Assembly (NCBI GenBank): GCA_021648025.1
Contig: JAKITO010000020.1
Location: 1-52,893 of the forward strand
Length of the DNA stretch: 52,893 nt
Reading direction: 5' to 3'
Origin: Paracoccaceae bacterium
GTDB lineage: Bacteria > Pseudomonadota > Alphaproteobacteria > Rhodobacterales > Rhodobacteraceae
Both the position numbers and the translations under genes were made by a program. The notes under the pieces were generated by a model, which was given only the letters and a program-made list of their open reading frames with translations, did not search any database and was not told the origin of the DNA. Position 1 is the stretch's first letter. Every line of letters begins with the position of its first letter. This document shows positions 23,239-32,963 of the stretch, piece by piece.

Positions 23239-24116
23239 TGGTCGAACCAGTGACACCAGCGCCAGCGCCGGCGCCAGCACCGGCGCCAATCATTCTTGAT
23301 CCGGTGGAAATGCGCAAAGCCCGCCAGGCCCGCAACGAACGCATTGGCGCCTGGGTGCTGCCCATTATCGTGGTGGTTCTAAGCATTCTGGCCTGGGACA
23401 GGTTTGTGGTCGTCAACGATATTCCGCATTATATCATCCCGCGCCCCGGTCGGGTTCTGCAAGCGCTGGTTGAGAGCTGGGATATCCTGATGGCGTCGCT
23501 GGGGGCCACGCTGATCCTGACGTTTTCGGCGCTGAGCATTGCCATTGTCGGCGGTGTTGGCCTGGCGATCCTGTTTGCCCAGTCGAAATGGATAGAAATG
23601 TCGTTTTACCCCTATGCGGTGATCCTTCAGGTGACGCCGATCATCGCCGTGGCGCCGTTGATTTTCATCTGGGTAGATTCAACCTTTGTCGGCCTGCTGA
23701 TCTGCGCCTGGATCGTGGCGTTTTTCCCGATCCTGTCCAATACCACACTGGGCCTGCAATCAGCCGATCACAATCTGGTCGACATGATGAAGCTTTATGG
23801 CGCAACCCGCTGGCAGACCCTGCGGTTTTTGCGCCTGCCGTCGGCCCTGCCATATTTTCTGGGCGGGCTGAAAATCGCCGGGGGGCTGTCGCTGATCGGT
23901 GCCATCGTGGCGGAATTCGTGGCCGGAACCGGCGGTGCCGGGTCGGGGCTGGCGTTTCGGATCCTCGAGGCAAGTTACCGTTTGAACATCCCGCGCATGT
24001 TCGCCGCCATCCTGCTGATCTCGTTCACCGGCATCCTGATCTTCATGTTCATGACGTTCCTTAGCTGGCTGTTCCTGCACAAATGGCACGAAAGCGCCAT
24101 CAAGCGCGAAAGCTGA
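23238..24116 (+). CDS. ABC transporter permease, SsuC/TauC/ThiX-like, with Pro-Ala N-terminal repeat
   Basis: Inner-membrane permease of 292 residues with six hydrophobic segments and the EAA-type loop DMMKLYGATRWQTLRFLRLPS. The ATG at 23238 overlaps the ATPase stop. The N-terminal cytoplasmic tail has an unusual alternating Pro-Ala tract (about residues 6-16), encoded by a near-perfect 6-base repeat at about 23257-23288. That tract could vary in length by slippage and probably acts as a flexible spacer. The rest of the protein is ordinary for the family. Confidence 0.92.
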   Translation: MVEPVTPAPAPAPAPAPIILDPVEMRKARQARNERIGAWVLPIIVVVLSILAWDRFVVVNDIPHYIIPRPGRVLQALVESWDILMASLGATLILTFSALSIAIVGGVGLAILFAQSKWIEMSFYPYAVILQVTPIIAVAPLIFIWVDSTFVGLLICAWIVAFFPILSNTTLGLQSADHNLVDMMKLYGATRWQTLRFLRLPSALPYFLGGLKIAGGLSLIGAIVAEFVAGTGGAGSGLAFRILEASYRLNIPRMFAAILLISFTGILIFMFMTFLSWLFLHKWHESAIKRES

Positions 24117-24121
24117 ACGGG

Positions 24122-25984
24122 ATGGGGGATCACGGGATCATGCGGCTGGTCGAAGGGACGCCCAACCCCACCGGCAATATCGACCAATTGTTCCTGTTGC
24201 AGGGTGAAGGCATCACCGCACCCGTGACCCGGATTGACGGTGCTGACCTTCTGCCTGAGCGGGCTGCAAAAGGCCATCTGCGGATCTTTCATTTCAACGA
24301 TCTGCACAATCACCTGACCGACCCTTCCGGCCCCACCAAAGGCACCCGGCGGTTTTCGCAAATGGTCAAACGGGTGCGGGATGCGCGGGCATTGGGCGAC
24401 CCTGTGCTGTTCCTGTCAATCGGCGATGATCACACCGGCACCATGCTGGACGAACTGGTTGGCTGGAACCAAGACGCCTTTACCCTTGATCCCAGCTATC
24501 GCGCCTATTCGGCTGGCGGCATTGACGCTACGGTTTTGGGAAATCACGAATTCGATCGCGGCTCGGCCTTGCTGGCGCGCGGTATCCGGGCGGACGCGCA
24601 GTTTCCAGTTCTCAGCGCCAATGTACACGGCTCGCAACACTTGCAGCCGGGGCAGGATTATTTTCCTGGCGCAATTGCCATTGTTCAGGGTCTGCGTGTT
24701 GGGTTGATCGGCCTGACCACCCATGTGGAAACCCGGGTCGGCCAGGTCAGTGATCCGACACTGGCCGTGGCAAGCCCGGTCAAAGTATTGGAAAACACCC
24801 TGCCCGCATTGGTGCCGTTGGTTGATGTGGTGCTGATCATGTCCCATTGCGGGTATGGCGATGGTGCGCATAAAAGCGGCAAGGCGGCAGCGATCCGTGA
24901 CATCGGCGAGGCCGATTTTTCGCTGGCCCGGGCGGCGGGCGCGATCACCAAAACCCCGGTGCTGGTTCTGGGCGCACACACCCATACGCGGCTGAACGAG
25001 GATGGGTTGGGGGCGGCCAATATCCAAAACGGCGTGCCGATCTTTCAAGCCGAATGCAACGGGCAGTTTCTGGGCGAAATTGAGATGCGCGTTGAATCCG
25101 ATGGTTGGAAGATCGAAAAGACCTGCCTGCATAAGGTGAAGCCACGTAACAATGCGGTCGGCGCGTCCCATACTTATGCCGGGCATTATGAACAGGACGC
25201 GGATGTTGACCTGACATTTGAAAGGGACGTAATCGCCCCCATTCTTGCCAAAGTCGAAACCGCATTGATGGTGACGGTTGCCAAGGTCACAACCCGCGCG
25301 CTTACCTTTCAGGCGGCTGTTCTTGAACGTTATTCAAGCGAATCCGCGCTGGTGAATTTTATCTGCGACGCCATTGTCACCCGCCTGAAATCCCTGGGCC
25401 ACGTTGTCGATTTTGCCTTGATGAACGGCGCGACCATTCAGGCAGGGATCGAACCCGGCACCCTTAGCGCTGGCGATTGGTTCAATACCATGCCCTACGC
25501 GGATGAAGTTTTCATCACCCGGGTAACCAGTAATCAACTGGCGGGCATGCTGCAATCCAACGCCAAACGCCTGCTGCGCAGGGACGAGTTTGCCCAGACC
25601 GATCACACCGGATTTCTGGCGCGCGGGTTCCTGCACACCTCGCGCGAAATCCGCTATCGGATCAATCCTGGTGCCACGGCCGCGCAGGCCAAGGCATTGG
25701 ACATCACTTTTGATCGCGCCCCTCTGACCGGGCAAACTTTTAACGTGGTCATGTCGACTTATCTGGCGCTGGGCGGGTTTGGCGAACGCTGGAACGGCCT
25801 GCCAATCAGCGGCGGCGTGCCGGGCGACTTGGCCGGGTATGATCTGCGCGCGATGCCATCGCACAACATATCGCTGGTGTTTCGCGACGAAGTCGGGGCA
25901 CAAATGCGCAGCCTGGGCACCCTGAATGACACCAACGCAGATGCCCGCGACGGGCGATTGCAGATTATCGGGCCAGACACATGA
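24122..25984 (+). CDS. 5'-nucleotidase-type metallophosphoesterase (UshA superfamily), no signal peptide
   Basis: A protein of about 620 residues. N-terminal metallophosphatase domain: FHFNDLHNHL, GDDHTG in place of the usual GD, GNHEFDRG, MSHCGYGD and GAHTHT. C-terminal 5'-nucleotidase substrate domain: VDFALMNGATIQAGIEPG and TYLALGGFGE. Relatives release phosphate from nucleotides or other phosphomonoesters. I see no signal peptide with any start (24122 after the permease stop, or 24140 with a better GGGGGA spacing), so it is probably cytoplasmic, unlike most UshA proteins. It is coupled to creatininase by an ATGA overlap. Confidence 0.85.
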   Translation: MGDHGIMRLVEGTPNPTGNIDQLFLLQGEGITAPVTRIDGADLLPERAAKGHLRIFHFNDLHNHLTDPSGPTKGTRRFSQMVKRVRDARALGDPVLFLSIGDDHTGTMLDELVGWNQDAFTLDPSYRAYSAGGIDATVLGNHEFDRGSALLARGIRADAQFPVLSANVHGSQHLQPGQDYFPGAIAIVQGLRVGLIGLTTHVETRVGQVSDPTLAVASPVKVLENTLPALVPLVDVVLIMSHCGYGDGAHKSGKAAAIRDIGEADFSLARAAGAITKTPVLVLGAHTHTRLNEDGLGAANIQNGVPIFQAECNGQFLGEIEMRVESDGWKIEKTCLHKVKPRNNAVGASHTYAGHYEQDADVDLTFERDVIAPILAKVETALMVTVAKVTTRALTFQAAVLERYSSESALVNFICDAIVTRLKSLGHVVDFALMNGATIQAGIEPGTLSAGDWFNTMPYADEVFITRVTSNQLAGMLQSNAKRLLRRDEFAQTDHTGFLARGFLHTSREIRYRINPGATAAQAKALDITFDRAPLTGQTFNVVMSTYLALGGFGERWNGLPISGGVPGDLAGYDLRAMPSHNISLVFRDEVGAQMRSLGTLNDTNADARDGRLQIIGPDT

Positions 25985-26784
25985 CAACAGATATTTCACA
26001 CCTCTTTTGGGCCAATCACACCAGCCTGTCTTTACGCGAAATGGCCGCGCGCGATCCGGTCGCCGTGCTGCCCATCGGGGCCACCGAACAGCATGGGCCG
26101 CATCTACCCTTGTCGGTCGATACCGACATCAACCGGGGGCTGGTTCTGGCGACGGCGGGTATTCTGGCACAAGGTAAGGTGCCGGTTCTGTTCCTGCCGA
26201 CCATGCCGATCGGCAAAAGCACCGAACATCTGGATTTCCCCGGCTCGCTGTCGTTTTCCACCCAAACGCTGATTTCCATGTGGATGGAGATCGGCGAATG
26301 TGTGGTCAATTCCGGCATCCGCCGTCTGGTGTTTTTCAACAGCCACGGCGGGCAATTGGCGCCGATGGACATCGTGGCGCGCGACCTACGGGTGAAACAC
26401 GACCTGTTGACGTTCTCTTGCAACTGGTTCGGCCTGGGCCTGCCCAAGGGGCTGATATCCGACCATGAAAACACCTATGGCATCCACGCGGGCCAGCTTG
26501 AAACCTCGATGATGCTGCATTTGCACGGCGATAAATGCCGGATGGACAAGGCGCAGGACTTCAAATCGCGGATCGAACACCTGAACGCCACAACCCGCCA
26601 CTTGGGGCTTGGGCCGGGGGGCAAGATCGGCTGGAAAACCGGTGACCTGAACGTTGATGGTGCCTGCGGCAACGCCGCCGCCGGGACGGCGGAAACCGGG
26701 CAAAAGGCGATTGATTTTGTCGCGGCTGAATTCGCGCAGATGCTGGGCGAAGTGCAGGCCTTTGACATGGGAGAAAGGGGTTGA
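25981..26784 (+). CDS. Creatininase family amidohydrolase
   Basis: Creatininase-fold metallohydrolase, 267 residues. Metal residues are visible in GATEQHGPHLPLSVDTDIN (Glu36, His38, Asp47), FNSHGGQ, and the second-half Glu in GIHAGQLETSMM. Members open cyclic amides (creatinine), act on formamidopyrimidines (ArfB type) or in mycofactocin maturation. In this operon, with an importer, a deaminase-like protein and a 5'-nucleotidase-like protein, ring opening of an imported heterocycle is the best guess. The start forms an ATGA overlap with the previous gene. Confidence 0.88.
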   Translation: MTTDISHLFWANHTSLSLREMAARDPVAVLPIGATEQHGPHLPLSVDTDINRGLVLATAGILAQGKVPVLFLPTMPIGKSTEHLDFPGSLSFSTQTLISMWMEIGECVVNSGIRRLVFFNSHGGQLAPMDIVARDLRVKHDLLTFSCNWFGLGLPKGLISDHENTYGIHAGQLETSMMLHLHGDKCRMDKAQDFKSRIEHLNATTRHLGLGPGGKIGWKTGDLNVDGACGNAAAGTAETGQKAIDFVAAEFAQMLGEVQAFDMGERG

Positions 26785-26785
26785 G

Positions 26786-28081
26786 ATGACGCATTTCTGG
26801 CTTCCTCCACCGCAAGACCCTGATAAATATGTGCTGGGAAACGTGCATATTCCCAGTGACTTATGCGCCTTGAAGCCCGGTCCTGACGGATGGTGCAACG
26901 CTGATGTGGTCATCGAAAACGGCATGATTGGTGCGGTGATGTCGGCCGGTAATGCGCCGTCCGAACTGCCCTTCACCGACGCAGGGAAATCCATCCTTCT
27001 GTCGGGTCTGGTCGATTGCCACACGCATCTGGACAAGGCGCACGTCGCGGCGTTTGAAACATTTACCCCCGGCGATCTGGCTTCGGCGATCGAGGCGATG
27101 ACCCGGCAAAAACTAACCTGGACCCGCCAGTCTTTGGCGATGCGGGTTGAATTTTCGCTCAAATCTGCCTGGGGCTACGGCGTGCGCGCGATGCGCAGCC
27201 ATGTTGATGGCTCTCCTGGTGCGCCTGGTTTTGTGATGGAGGTGATGGCTGAGGCAAAACAACGCTGGCAGGGCCGGATTGATCTGCAATTGTCATCACT
27301 GGCCAACATCAACTATTTTGAGGACGACCAGTTTCGCGACGAGGTTTTCGCGCAAGCCCAAACCCAAGGCCGCCTTGGTGCTTTCCTGATGGACCAGCCA
27401 GATCTGCTGCAACGGTTGATCCCGTTGTTTGAACAAGCCCATGCCAATGGTCTGGATCTTGATTTCCACGTTGATGAAGGGCTTGATCCGGCTTTGAAGG
27501 GCCTGGAAACCGTGGCCTATGCCGCCTTGCAAACCGGGTTCACAGGCACCGTCCTGTGTGGCCATTGCGTGGCCTTGTCAAGCTATGACCGCGACCGGCG
27601 CGAGCGGGTTATCGACCTGGCACTTGAGGCCGGGTTGCACTTTGTCGCCCTGCCCAGCAGCAATCTTTACCTGCAATCACGCACCCCCGACAACGTCCCC
27701 ACCTTGCGCGGTATGGGCCCGGTGGCGCGGCTGGCTGCGCGCGGTGCACCAGTGTCTTTGGGGGCTGATAACGTTCGCGACGGGTTCTGCGCGTTTGGCG
27801 ATTTTGACCCTATGGCGGTGCTGAACCTTGGCGCGCAGGTCGGCCATTTGCACGAACCGGCGCGTGATTGGGCCGGGTTGATCACCACCAATCCTGCGCG
27901 CTCTATGAGGTTGAAATGGAACGGAAAAATAGAAACGGGTGCGCCTGCCGACCTGGTATTGTTCGCGGCGCGTAACAGTGGTGAGATGAACCTGCGGGGC
28001 GTGTCCGAACGCATTGTTATCCGGCGTGGTGAATGGCTGAAAACCGGACCACCGGCATTTTCGGAACTGATGGAGCAATAG
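26786..28081 (+). CDS. Cytosine deaminase-like amidohydrolase
   Basis: Amidohydrolase-superfamily enzyme, 431 residues, CodA-like. Metal and catalytic residues are visible: CHTHLDKA, HVDEGLD, LCGHCVAL and GADNVRDGF. It would hydrolyse a C-N bond in a ring (deaminase or cyclic amidase). ATG 26786 starts two bases after the creatininase stop; a longer in-frame start inside creatininase is rejected. Seen together with the creatininase-like enzyme it suggests two successive hydrolytic steps. Confidence 0.87.
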   Translation: MTHFWLPPPQDPDKYVLGNVHIPSDLCALKPGPDGWCNADVVIENGMIGAVMSAGNAPSELPFTDAGKSILLSGLVDCHTHLDKAHVAAFETFTPGDLASAIEAMTRQKLTWTRQSLAMRVEFSLKSAWGYGVRAMRSHVDGSPGAPGFVMEVMAEAKQRWQGRIDLQLSSLANINYFEDDQFRDEVFAQAQTQGRLGAFLMDQPDLLQRLIPLFEQAHANGLDLDFHVDEGLDPALKGLETVAYAALQTGFTGTVLCGHCVALSSYDRDRRERVIDLALEAGLHFVALPSSNLYLQSRTPDNVPTLRGMGPVARLAARGAPVSLGADNVRDGFCAFGDFDPMAVLNLGAQVGHLHEPARDWAGLITTNPARSMRLKWNGKIETGAPADLVLFAARNSGEMNLRGVSERIVIRRGEWLKTGPPAFSELMEQ

Positions 28082-28088
28082 GAAAAAC

Positions 28089-29450
28089 ATGGATCAGGCA
28101 AAGATTGATTGGGACGGATTTCGAGGCGATATCGAAGGAATTGAGATTGAGGACAGCCCGCAAACCGTGCGGCTGAAATCACGGGATTATTTCTGGTATT
28201 CGCCTATTCTGAATGAACAACTGCGCAAATGTTGGGCGCATCTGGTGGTCTGTCCCAAGTCAGAGGCCGAAGTGATCCGCGTGGCTTCGGCCTGCGCCAA
28301 ATGGCGCGTGCCGGTCACGCCGCGTGGTGGTGGGACCGGCAATTACGGGCAGGCGGTGCCACTGGTGGGCGGCATCATTCTGGATATGACCGGTCTGTAC
28401 AAAGTTCTGGAGGTGGGTGACGGTTTTGTACGTTGTGAAACCGGCCTGCTGATCTCGGATCTGGACCGGGCGGTGCAGGACACGGGACAGGAGTTGCTGA
28501 TGTGGCCGTCCACCCGTTCGCAGGCAACCATCGGTGGGTTCATTTCGGGCGGCTCGGGTGGTATTGGCTCGGTTCGTCACGGGGTGTTGCGCGATGATGG
28601 CAACGTGCGCATGTTGCGGATTGTGACGTTGGAAGAGACCCCGCGCATTATCACGCTGAAGGGGCCGGAAATTCAAAAGGTGCACCACGCCTATGGCACC
28701 AATGGCATCATCGTCGAGTTGGAACTGGCGTTGCGCCCGGCCGTCGACTGGCATCACGCGATTGCGCTGTTTGAGGACTATACCGATGCCGTGCGCTTTG
28801 GCGAGGCGCTGTGCCGTGAAGACTATGACATCTATCTGATTTCGGTGGTGGATAAACGGTTTTCACCGTTTTACCGCACGTTGAACGATGTGTTCCCCGA
28901 GACCAGACACGCGGTGTTTTCCATGGTCGGCCCGAAAACGATTGACGCCTTTAAGGCAGACGCTGTCGCGCACCGGGGTGCGGTTTCACTGATGATGAGC
29001 GATAACGAACTTGAGGCAGCGGGGCTGCCGCCGGTTTATGAATGTTCGTATAACCACACCACATTGCAGGCGCTGAAATCGGATCGCAGCTGGACCTATT
29101 TGCAGGTGGCTTATCCACAGCCCTATGACCCAAAGATCGATGCGGTGATGCGCGAGGAATTTGGTGACGATATCCTGCGCCATCATGAATTTGCCCGCGA
29201 ACGTGGCGCGTATCAGCTGTTTGCCATCCCGTTATTGAAATTCACCACAAAAGAGCGGCTTTATGAAGTGGCCGACCGGTATGAAGCGCTTGGCTGTACG
29301 GTGTTTGATGCGCATGTCTATACGATCGCTGAGGGCGGCATGAAGGTTGTCGATGAGGTGCAGATGGCCTTTAAGGCAGAGGCTGATCCGCATGGGCTGA
29401 TGAACCCGGGAAAAACCAGTCAGGCCGAGGCAGAGATGGTGTTGGGCTGA
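28089..29450 (+). CDS. FAD-binding oxidase/dehydrogenase, GlcD/vanillyl-alcohol oxidase family
   Basis: FAD-linked oxidoreductase (FAD_binding_4 and C-terminal FAD-oxidase domains), 453 residues. The FAD pyrophosphate motif is VTPRGGGTGNYGQAVPLVGG; FISGGSGGIGSVRHGVLRDDGNVRML follows. The C-terminal HVYTIAEGG and PHGLMNPGK are the family's usual end motifs. It oxidises a 2-hydroxy acid or related alcohol. GGAAAA precedes the ATG. It is the fourth enzyme of the operon. Confidence 0.9.
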   Translation: MDQAKIDWDGFRGDIEGIEIEDSPQTVRLKSRDYFWYSPILNEQLRKCWAHLVVCPKSEAEVIRVASACAKWRVPVTPRGGGTGNYGQAVPLVGGIILDMTGLYKVLEVGDGFVRCETGLLISDLDRAVQDTGQELLMWPSTRSQATIGGFISGGSGGIGSVRHGVLRDDGNVRMLRIVTLEETPRIITLKGPEIQKVHHAYGTNGIIVELELALRPAVDWHHAIALFEDYTDAVRFGEALCREDYDIYLISVVDKRFSPFYRTLNDVFPETRHAVFSMVGPKTIDAFKADAVAHRGAVSLMMSDNELEAAGLPPVYECSYNHTTLQALKSDRSWTYLQVAYPQPYDPKIDAVMREEFGDDILRHHEFARERGAYQLFAIPLLKFTTKERLYEVADRYEALGCTVFDAHVYTIAEGGMKVVDEVQMAFKAEADPHGLMNPGKTSQAEAEMVLG

Positions 29451-29520
29451 CCCATGCCGCGGCTGTGGTGAGGGCGGTGACCAGGGTGATGACAAAGAGC
29501 AAATGGGAAAGGGAAAAGTC

Positions 29521-30312
29521 ATGAGTGATGCACACAACGCGGACCTGATCGCGCGGATTGTCGACGACATAGCCAATCACGCGGTGTTTGAACCTTACGC
29601 CGATCTGATCCCGGAAAACGTTGATGCTGCCTATTTCATTCAGGACCGTGTGGTTGAAATGTTAGAGGCGCGCGGTGTTCGCGAAGCCCCGTGTGGCTAT
29701 AAGCTGGCGCTTAATTCGCAACATCTGATGGCGCATTTTGGCCGAACCGAACCCTGCTATGGGCGGATGTTTTCGGATCAGAAATGGCAATCCGGGGCAT
29801 CCTTGTCGGCAAATGATTATCGCGGGCTGCTGATCGAGGCCGAAATCATGGCCGTTATGGCCACAGACATGCCACGATTGGATGGCGGCCATACAAGGGC
29901 CACCGCCGAAGCCGCGATTGAGCGGTATTTCCCGGCGGTTGAACTGGTGGATACGCGTGGTCTTGAGTTGCCAAAAGCGCGCGTACCCTCGGTGGTGGCG
30001 CAAAATATCACCACCGAAGGGCTGGTTCATGGCGGGCCGGGGTTGACCCCGGATGAATTGGACGTGGAAACATTGCCGGTTAGCCTGTCGTTTGACGGTC
30101 AGGTGGTGGCCAAGACCAAAGGCACCCCTCCGCAGCATCCCGGGGATGCCATTGCCTGGCTTGCCAATCAACTGACGGCGCGGGGTGGGATGCTCAAAGC
30201 CGGGGATATTGTTATCTGTGGCACCCATGTTCCACCGCCGCCTTTGGGGGGCGCGTCCCATGTTCTGTTGGACATGGGGCCATTGGGGCAGGTGGAATTC
30301 ACAGTATGCTGA
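29521..30312 (+). CDS. 2-keto-4-pentenoate hydratase / fumarylacetoacetate hydrolase family (MhpD-like)
   Basis: FAH-superfamily protein of 263 residues, hydratase or decarboxylase type. It shows GYKLALNSQHLMAHFGRTEPCYGRMF, the metal-ligand segment LIEAEIMAVMATDMP, the substrate-loop region VELVDTRGLELPK and the final GDIVICGTHVPPPPLG. It would add water to, or decarboxylate, an unsaturated 2-keto acid. ATG 29521 is chosen with GGGAAAAG upstream; an in-frame ATG at 29503 is less likely. Confidence 0.87.
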   Translation: MSDAHNADLIARIVDDIANHAVFEPYADLIPENVDAAYFIQDRVVEMLEARGVREAPCGYKLALNSQHLMAHFGRTEPCYGRMFSDQKWQSGASLSANDYRGLLIEAEIMAVMATDMPRLDGGHTRATAEAAIERYFPAVELVDTRGLELPKARVPSVVAQNITTEGLVHGGPGLTPDELDVETLPVSLSFDGQVVAKTKGTPPQHPGDAIAWLANQLTARGGMLKAGDIVICGTHVPPPPLGGASHVLLDMGPLGQVEFTVC

Positions 30313-30327
30313 TCAGGAGTTAAAGCC

Positions 30328-32049
30328 ATGTCAGATACATCAAACCGTCCGCCTTTGCGGTCGCGGATCACCACTGACGGGCTGGACCGCACCCCGCATC
30401 GCGGGTTCATGCGCGGCATGGGACTGGACGATGCGGCGATTGCCCGGCCGTTTGTGGGGATTGTCACCACGGCCAATGAAACCTCGCCCTGCAATGCCAA
30501 TCTGGGCGAACAGGCGCGCCACGCCTATGCCGGGGTGCAAGAGGCCGGGGGCACGCCAAGGTCGTTCACCACCATTTCGGTGTCAGACGGTATTTCGATG
30601 AACCATCAGGGTATGAAATGTTCGTTGATTTCGCGCGAGGTGATTGCCGATTCGATCGAACTGGTGATGCGCGGTCACGCCTATGACGCGCTGATCGGCT
30701 ACGGCGGCTGTGACAAGAACCTGCCGGCCATCATGATGGCGATGGTGCGCCTGAACGTGCCGTCGGTGTTCCTGCACGGGGGCAGTACGTTGGTGGGCCA
30801 GTGGCGGGGCAAACCGATGACGTTGATTGATACCTATGAGGGCGTGGGTGCGGTGCAGGCCGGTGAGATGTCTGAGGAAGAACTGGCCGGAATGGAACGC
30901 GCCGCCATGCCCACCATCGGCGCCTGCCCGGGGCAATTCACCGCCAATACCATGGCGATGGTGTCGGAAACCCTTGGCATTGCTTTGCCCGGGTCCGCCA
31001 CGGCCCCGGCGGTTTATGTCGAGCGCGAGGCGCTGGGCCGGTTGGCCGGGCATACAGTCATGGAGATCCTGGCGAACGGCGGGCCGTTGCCGCGCGATCT
31101 GATCACCCGCAAAAGCCTTGAAAACGCCTGTGCGATGGTGTCGGCCACGGGCGGGTCCACCAATGCCGCCCTGCATATTCCGGCGATTGCCCATGAGGCG
31201 GGGATCAGGTTCACCCTTGAAGATGTGGCCGAGGTGTTTGCCCGCACGCCGCTGATTGCCAATATGCAGCCGGGTGGCAAATATTATGCCGAAGATGTGC
31301 ATCGCCTGGGGGGCATCAAGGTGATTTTGAAAACCCTGCTGGCGGGGGAGTATCTGCATGGTGATACGCCAACCATCACCGGTCTGACCCTTGCCGAGAC
31401 CGCCGCCGACGCAGGCGCGCCGGACGGAGATATCATCCACGACGCAAGGGATCCGATTTCACCGGATGGCGGGGTTGTGGTTCTAAAGGGAAACCTTGCC
31501 CCGGATGGCGCGTTGATCAAGGTGGCCGGGTTGAAAAAGCTGGTGCACGCAGGGCCGGCGCGGGTGTTTGACAGCGAAGAGGCCTGCATGGCGGCCATCC
31601 GCGCGCAGGACTATCATGAGGGCGACGTGATCATCATCCGCAACGAAGGCCCCAAAGGCGGGCCGGGCATGCGCGAGATGCTGGGGCCAACGGCGGTGAT
31701 TTACGGGCAGGGGATGGGCGAAAAGGTGGCGTTGGTCACCGATGGTCGGTTTTCCGGTGCTACGCGGGGCATGTGCGTCGGCTATGTCTCGCCCGAGGCG
31801 GGGGCGGGCGGGCCTTTGGCGCTGGTGGTGGATGGCGATGTGGTTCGGGTGGATGCGTCGGCAAGGACTATGGATTTGCTGGTGGATGATGCTGAGATGG
31901 CCCGTCGGCGCGAATCGCTTAAACCGCCCAAGCGTAAGCGACCCCTGGCCGGGGTATTACAGAAATATGCTGATCAGGTGGGATCGGCGCATTTGGGTGC
32001 GGTGACACATGCAGGCAACGTAACCTGGGACAGGGATGATGAAATATGA
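30328..32049 (+). CDS. IlvD/Edd-family dehydratase
   Basis: Iron-sulfur dehydratase of 573 residues, full family length. The three cluster Cys are Cys55 (SPCNANLG), Cys128 (GGCDKNLP) and Cys200 (GACPGQF). Family members dehydrate 2,3-dihydroxy acids, either in branched-chain amino acid synthesis or sugar-acid catabolism. Flanking catabolic enzymes favour a sugar-acid or dihydroxy-acid dehydratase rather than the biosynthetic IlvD, so I give no symbol. GGAG is placed before ATG 30328; the stop overlaps the next gene (ATGA). Confidence 0.92.
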   Translation: MSDTSNRPPLRSRITTDGLDRTPHRGFMRGMGLDDAAIARPFVGIVTTANETSPCNANLGEQARHAYAGVQEAGGTPRSFTTISVSDGISMNHQGMKCSLISREVIADSIELVMRGHAYDALIGYGGCDKNLPAIMMAMVRLNVPSVFLHGGSTLVGQWRGKPMTLIDTYEGVGAVQAGEMSEEELAGMERAAMPTIGACPGQFTANTMAMVSETLGIALPGSATAPAVYVEREALGRLAGHTVMEILANGGPLPRDLITRKSLENACAMVSATGGSTNAALHIPAIAHEAGIRFTLEDVAEVFARTPLIANMQPGGKYYAEDVHRLGGIKVILKTLLAGEYLHGDTPTITGLTLAETAADAGAPDGDIIHDARDPISPDGGVVVLKGNLAPDGALIKVAGLKKLVHAGPARVFDSEEACMAAIRAQDYHEGDVIIIRNEGPKGGPGMREMLGPTAVIYGQGMGEKVALVTDGRFSGATRGMCVGYVSPEAGAGGPLALVVDGDVVRVDASARTMDLLVDDAEMARRRESLKPPKRKRPLAGVLQKYADQVGSAHLGAVTHAGNVTWDRDDEI

Positions 32050-32921
32050 GTGATTTGCCGACAATTGGCTATATCGGTGTTGGCCTGATGGGTGAGCCGA
32101 TGGTCAACCGCCTGCTGGACGCAGGGTTTACCGTCAACGTCTGGAACCGCACCCGCGCCAAGCTGGACGGTGTGGTGGCGCGCGGGGCGGTGGTGGCGGA
32201 CACACCGCACCAGTTGGCCGAGCGGTCGGATTATGTGTTCATGTGTTTGATGGACGCCAGGGCGATTGAGGCGGTGATTTTTGGCGAGGGCGGCATGGCG
32301 GGGTCGCGCCACCCTCGGGTGCTGGTTGATTTTGGGACGATTCACCCGGATCAATGCCGCGACTTTGCCCGCCGATTGAAGGATGCAAATGCCATGTCCT
32401 GGATCGACGCGCCCATATCAGGCGGGGTACCGGGGGCCGAGGCGGGCACCTTGGCGATCATGGCGGGCGGGGTCGAGGCGGATATAGACGCGCTGCGCCC
32501 GGTTATTGCCCATCTGGCGGCACGGTTCACCTTTATGGGGGCGCAAGGTGCGGGGCTTTTGACCAAGCTGTGCAATCAGATCATCACCGGCTGCACCATG
32601 TCGATTGTCGCAGAAGCGGTGAATTTTGCCGAGAAATCCGGCGTTGATGCCCATGCTTTGACCGAGGCGTTAAAGGGTGGGTTTGCCGATTCCACCCCGC
32701 TTCAGTTATTTGCGCCACGCATGGCGTCGCGGGATTTCGACAACCCGATGGGGGCGACCGATACGATGATCAAGGACCTTGTGTCGGTTATCGATGTGGC
32801 AGGGCAGACCGGCGCAATGACGCCGATGACGCAGCAATCGTTGGAAATATTGCAAAGCTCGTCTGAGGATGGCGACGGGCAGAAAGACATTTCGGCGATC
32901 ATCAAGGTGTTCAGCCGTTGA
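32046..32921 (+). CDS. NAD(P)-dependent beta-hydroxyacid dehydrogenase (3-hydroxyisobutyrate / tartronate semialdehyde type)
   Basis: Hydroxyacid dehydrogenase of 291 residues. The Rossmann motif is [22 protein letters not shown], followed by NVWNRT. The substrate signature [24 protein letters not shown] and the catalytic Lys in [10 protein letters not shown] match the 3-hydroxyisobutyrate dehydrogenase family. It is the last gene of the operon, followed by a GC hairpin that would end transcription. Specificity cannot be read from sequence; 2-hydroxymethylglutarate, tartronate semialdehyde and similar compounds are candidates. Confidence 0.91.
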   Translation: MSDLPTIGYIGVGLMGEPMVNRLLDAGFTVNVWNRTRAKLDGVVARGAVVADTPHQLAERSDYVFMCLMDARAIEAVIFGEGGMAGSRHPRVLVDFGTIHPDQCRDFARRLKDANAMSWIDAPISGGVPGAEAGTLAIMAGGVEADIDALRPVIAHLAARFTFMGAQGAGLLTKLCNQIITGCTMSIVAEAVNFAEKSGVDAHALTEALKGGFADSTPLQLFAPRMASRDFDNPMGATDTMIKDLVSVIDVAGQTGAMTPMTQQSLEILQSSSEDGDGQKDISAIIKVFSR

Positions 32922-32928
32922 CGATATG

Positions 32929-32953
32929 GCGCCCCGGATTTGGTTCGGGGCGC
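32929..32953. terminator. Bidirectional terminator-like hairpin between convergent operons
   Basis: A perfect 8-base-pair inverted repeat GCGCCCCG / CGGGGCGC with a 9-base loop, in the 42-base gap between two convergent genes. No clear T-run, so termination may be inefficient or protein-assisted. Confidence 0.6.
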
Positions 32954-32963
32954 GTTGGCAAAG

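Noticed and set aside
23252..23290. Tandem repeat as CRISPR or satellite DNA
   Set aside because: The short repeat lies inside a coding frame as Pro-Ala codons, without spacers.
24416..25186. Long minus-strand frame within the 5'-nucleotidase gene
   Set aside because: It is an antisense shadow in GC-rich DNA; the plus strand carries clear metallophosphatase motifs.
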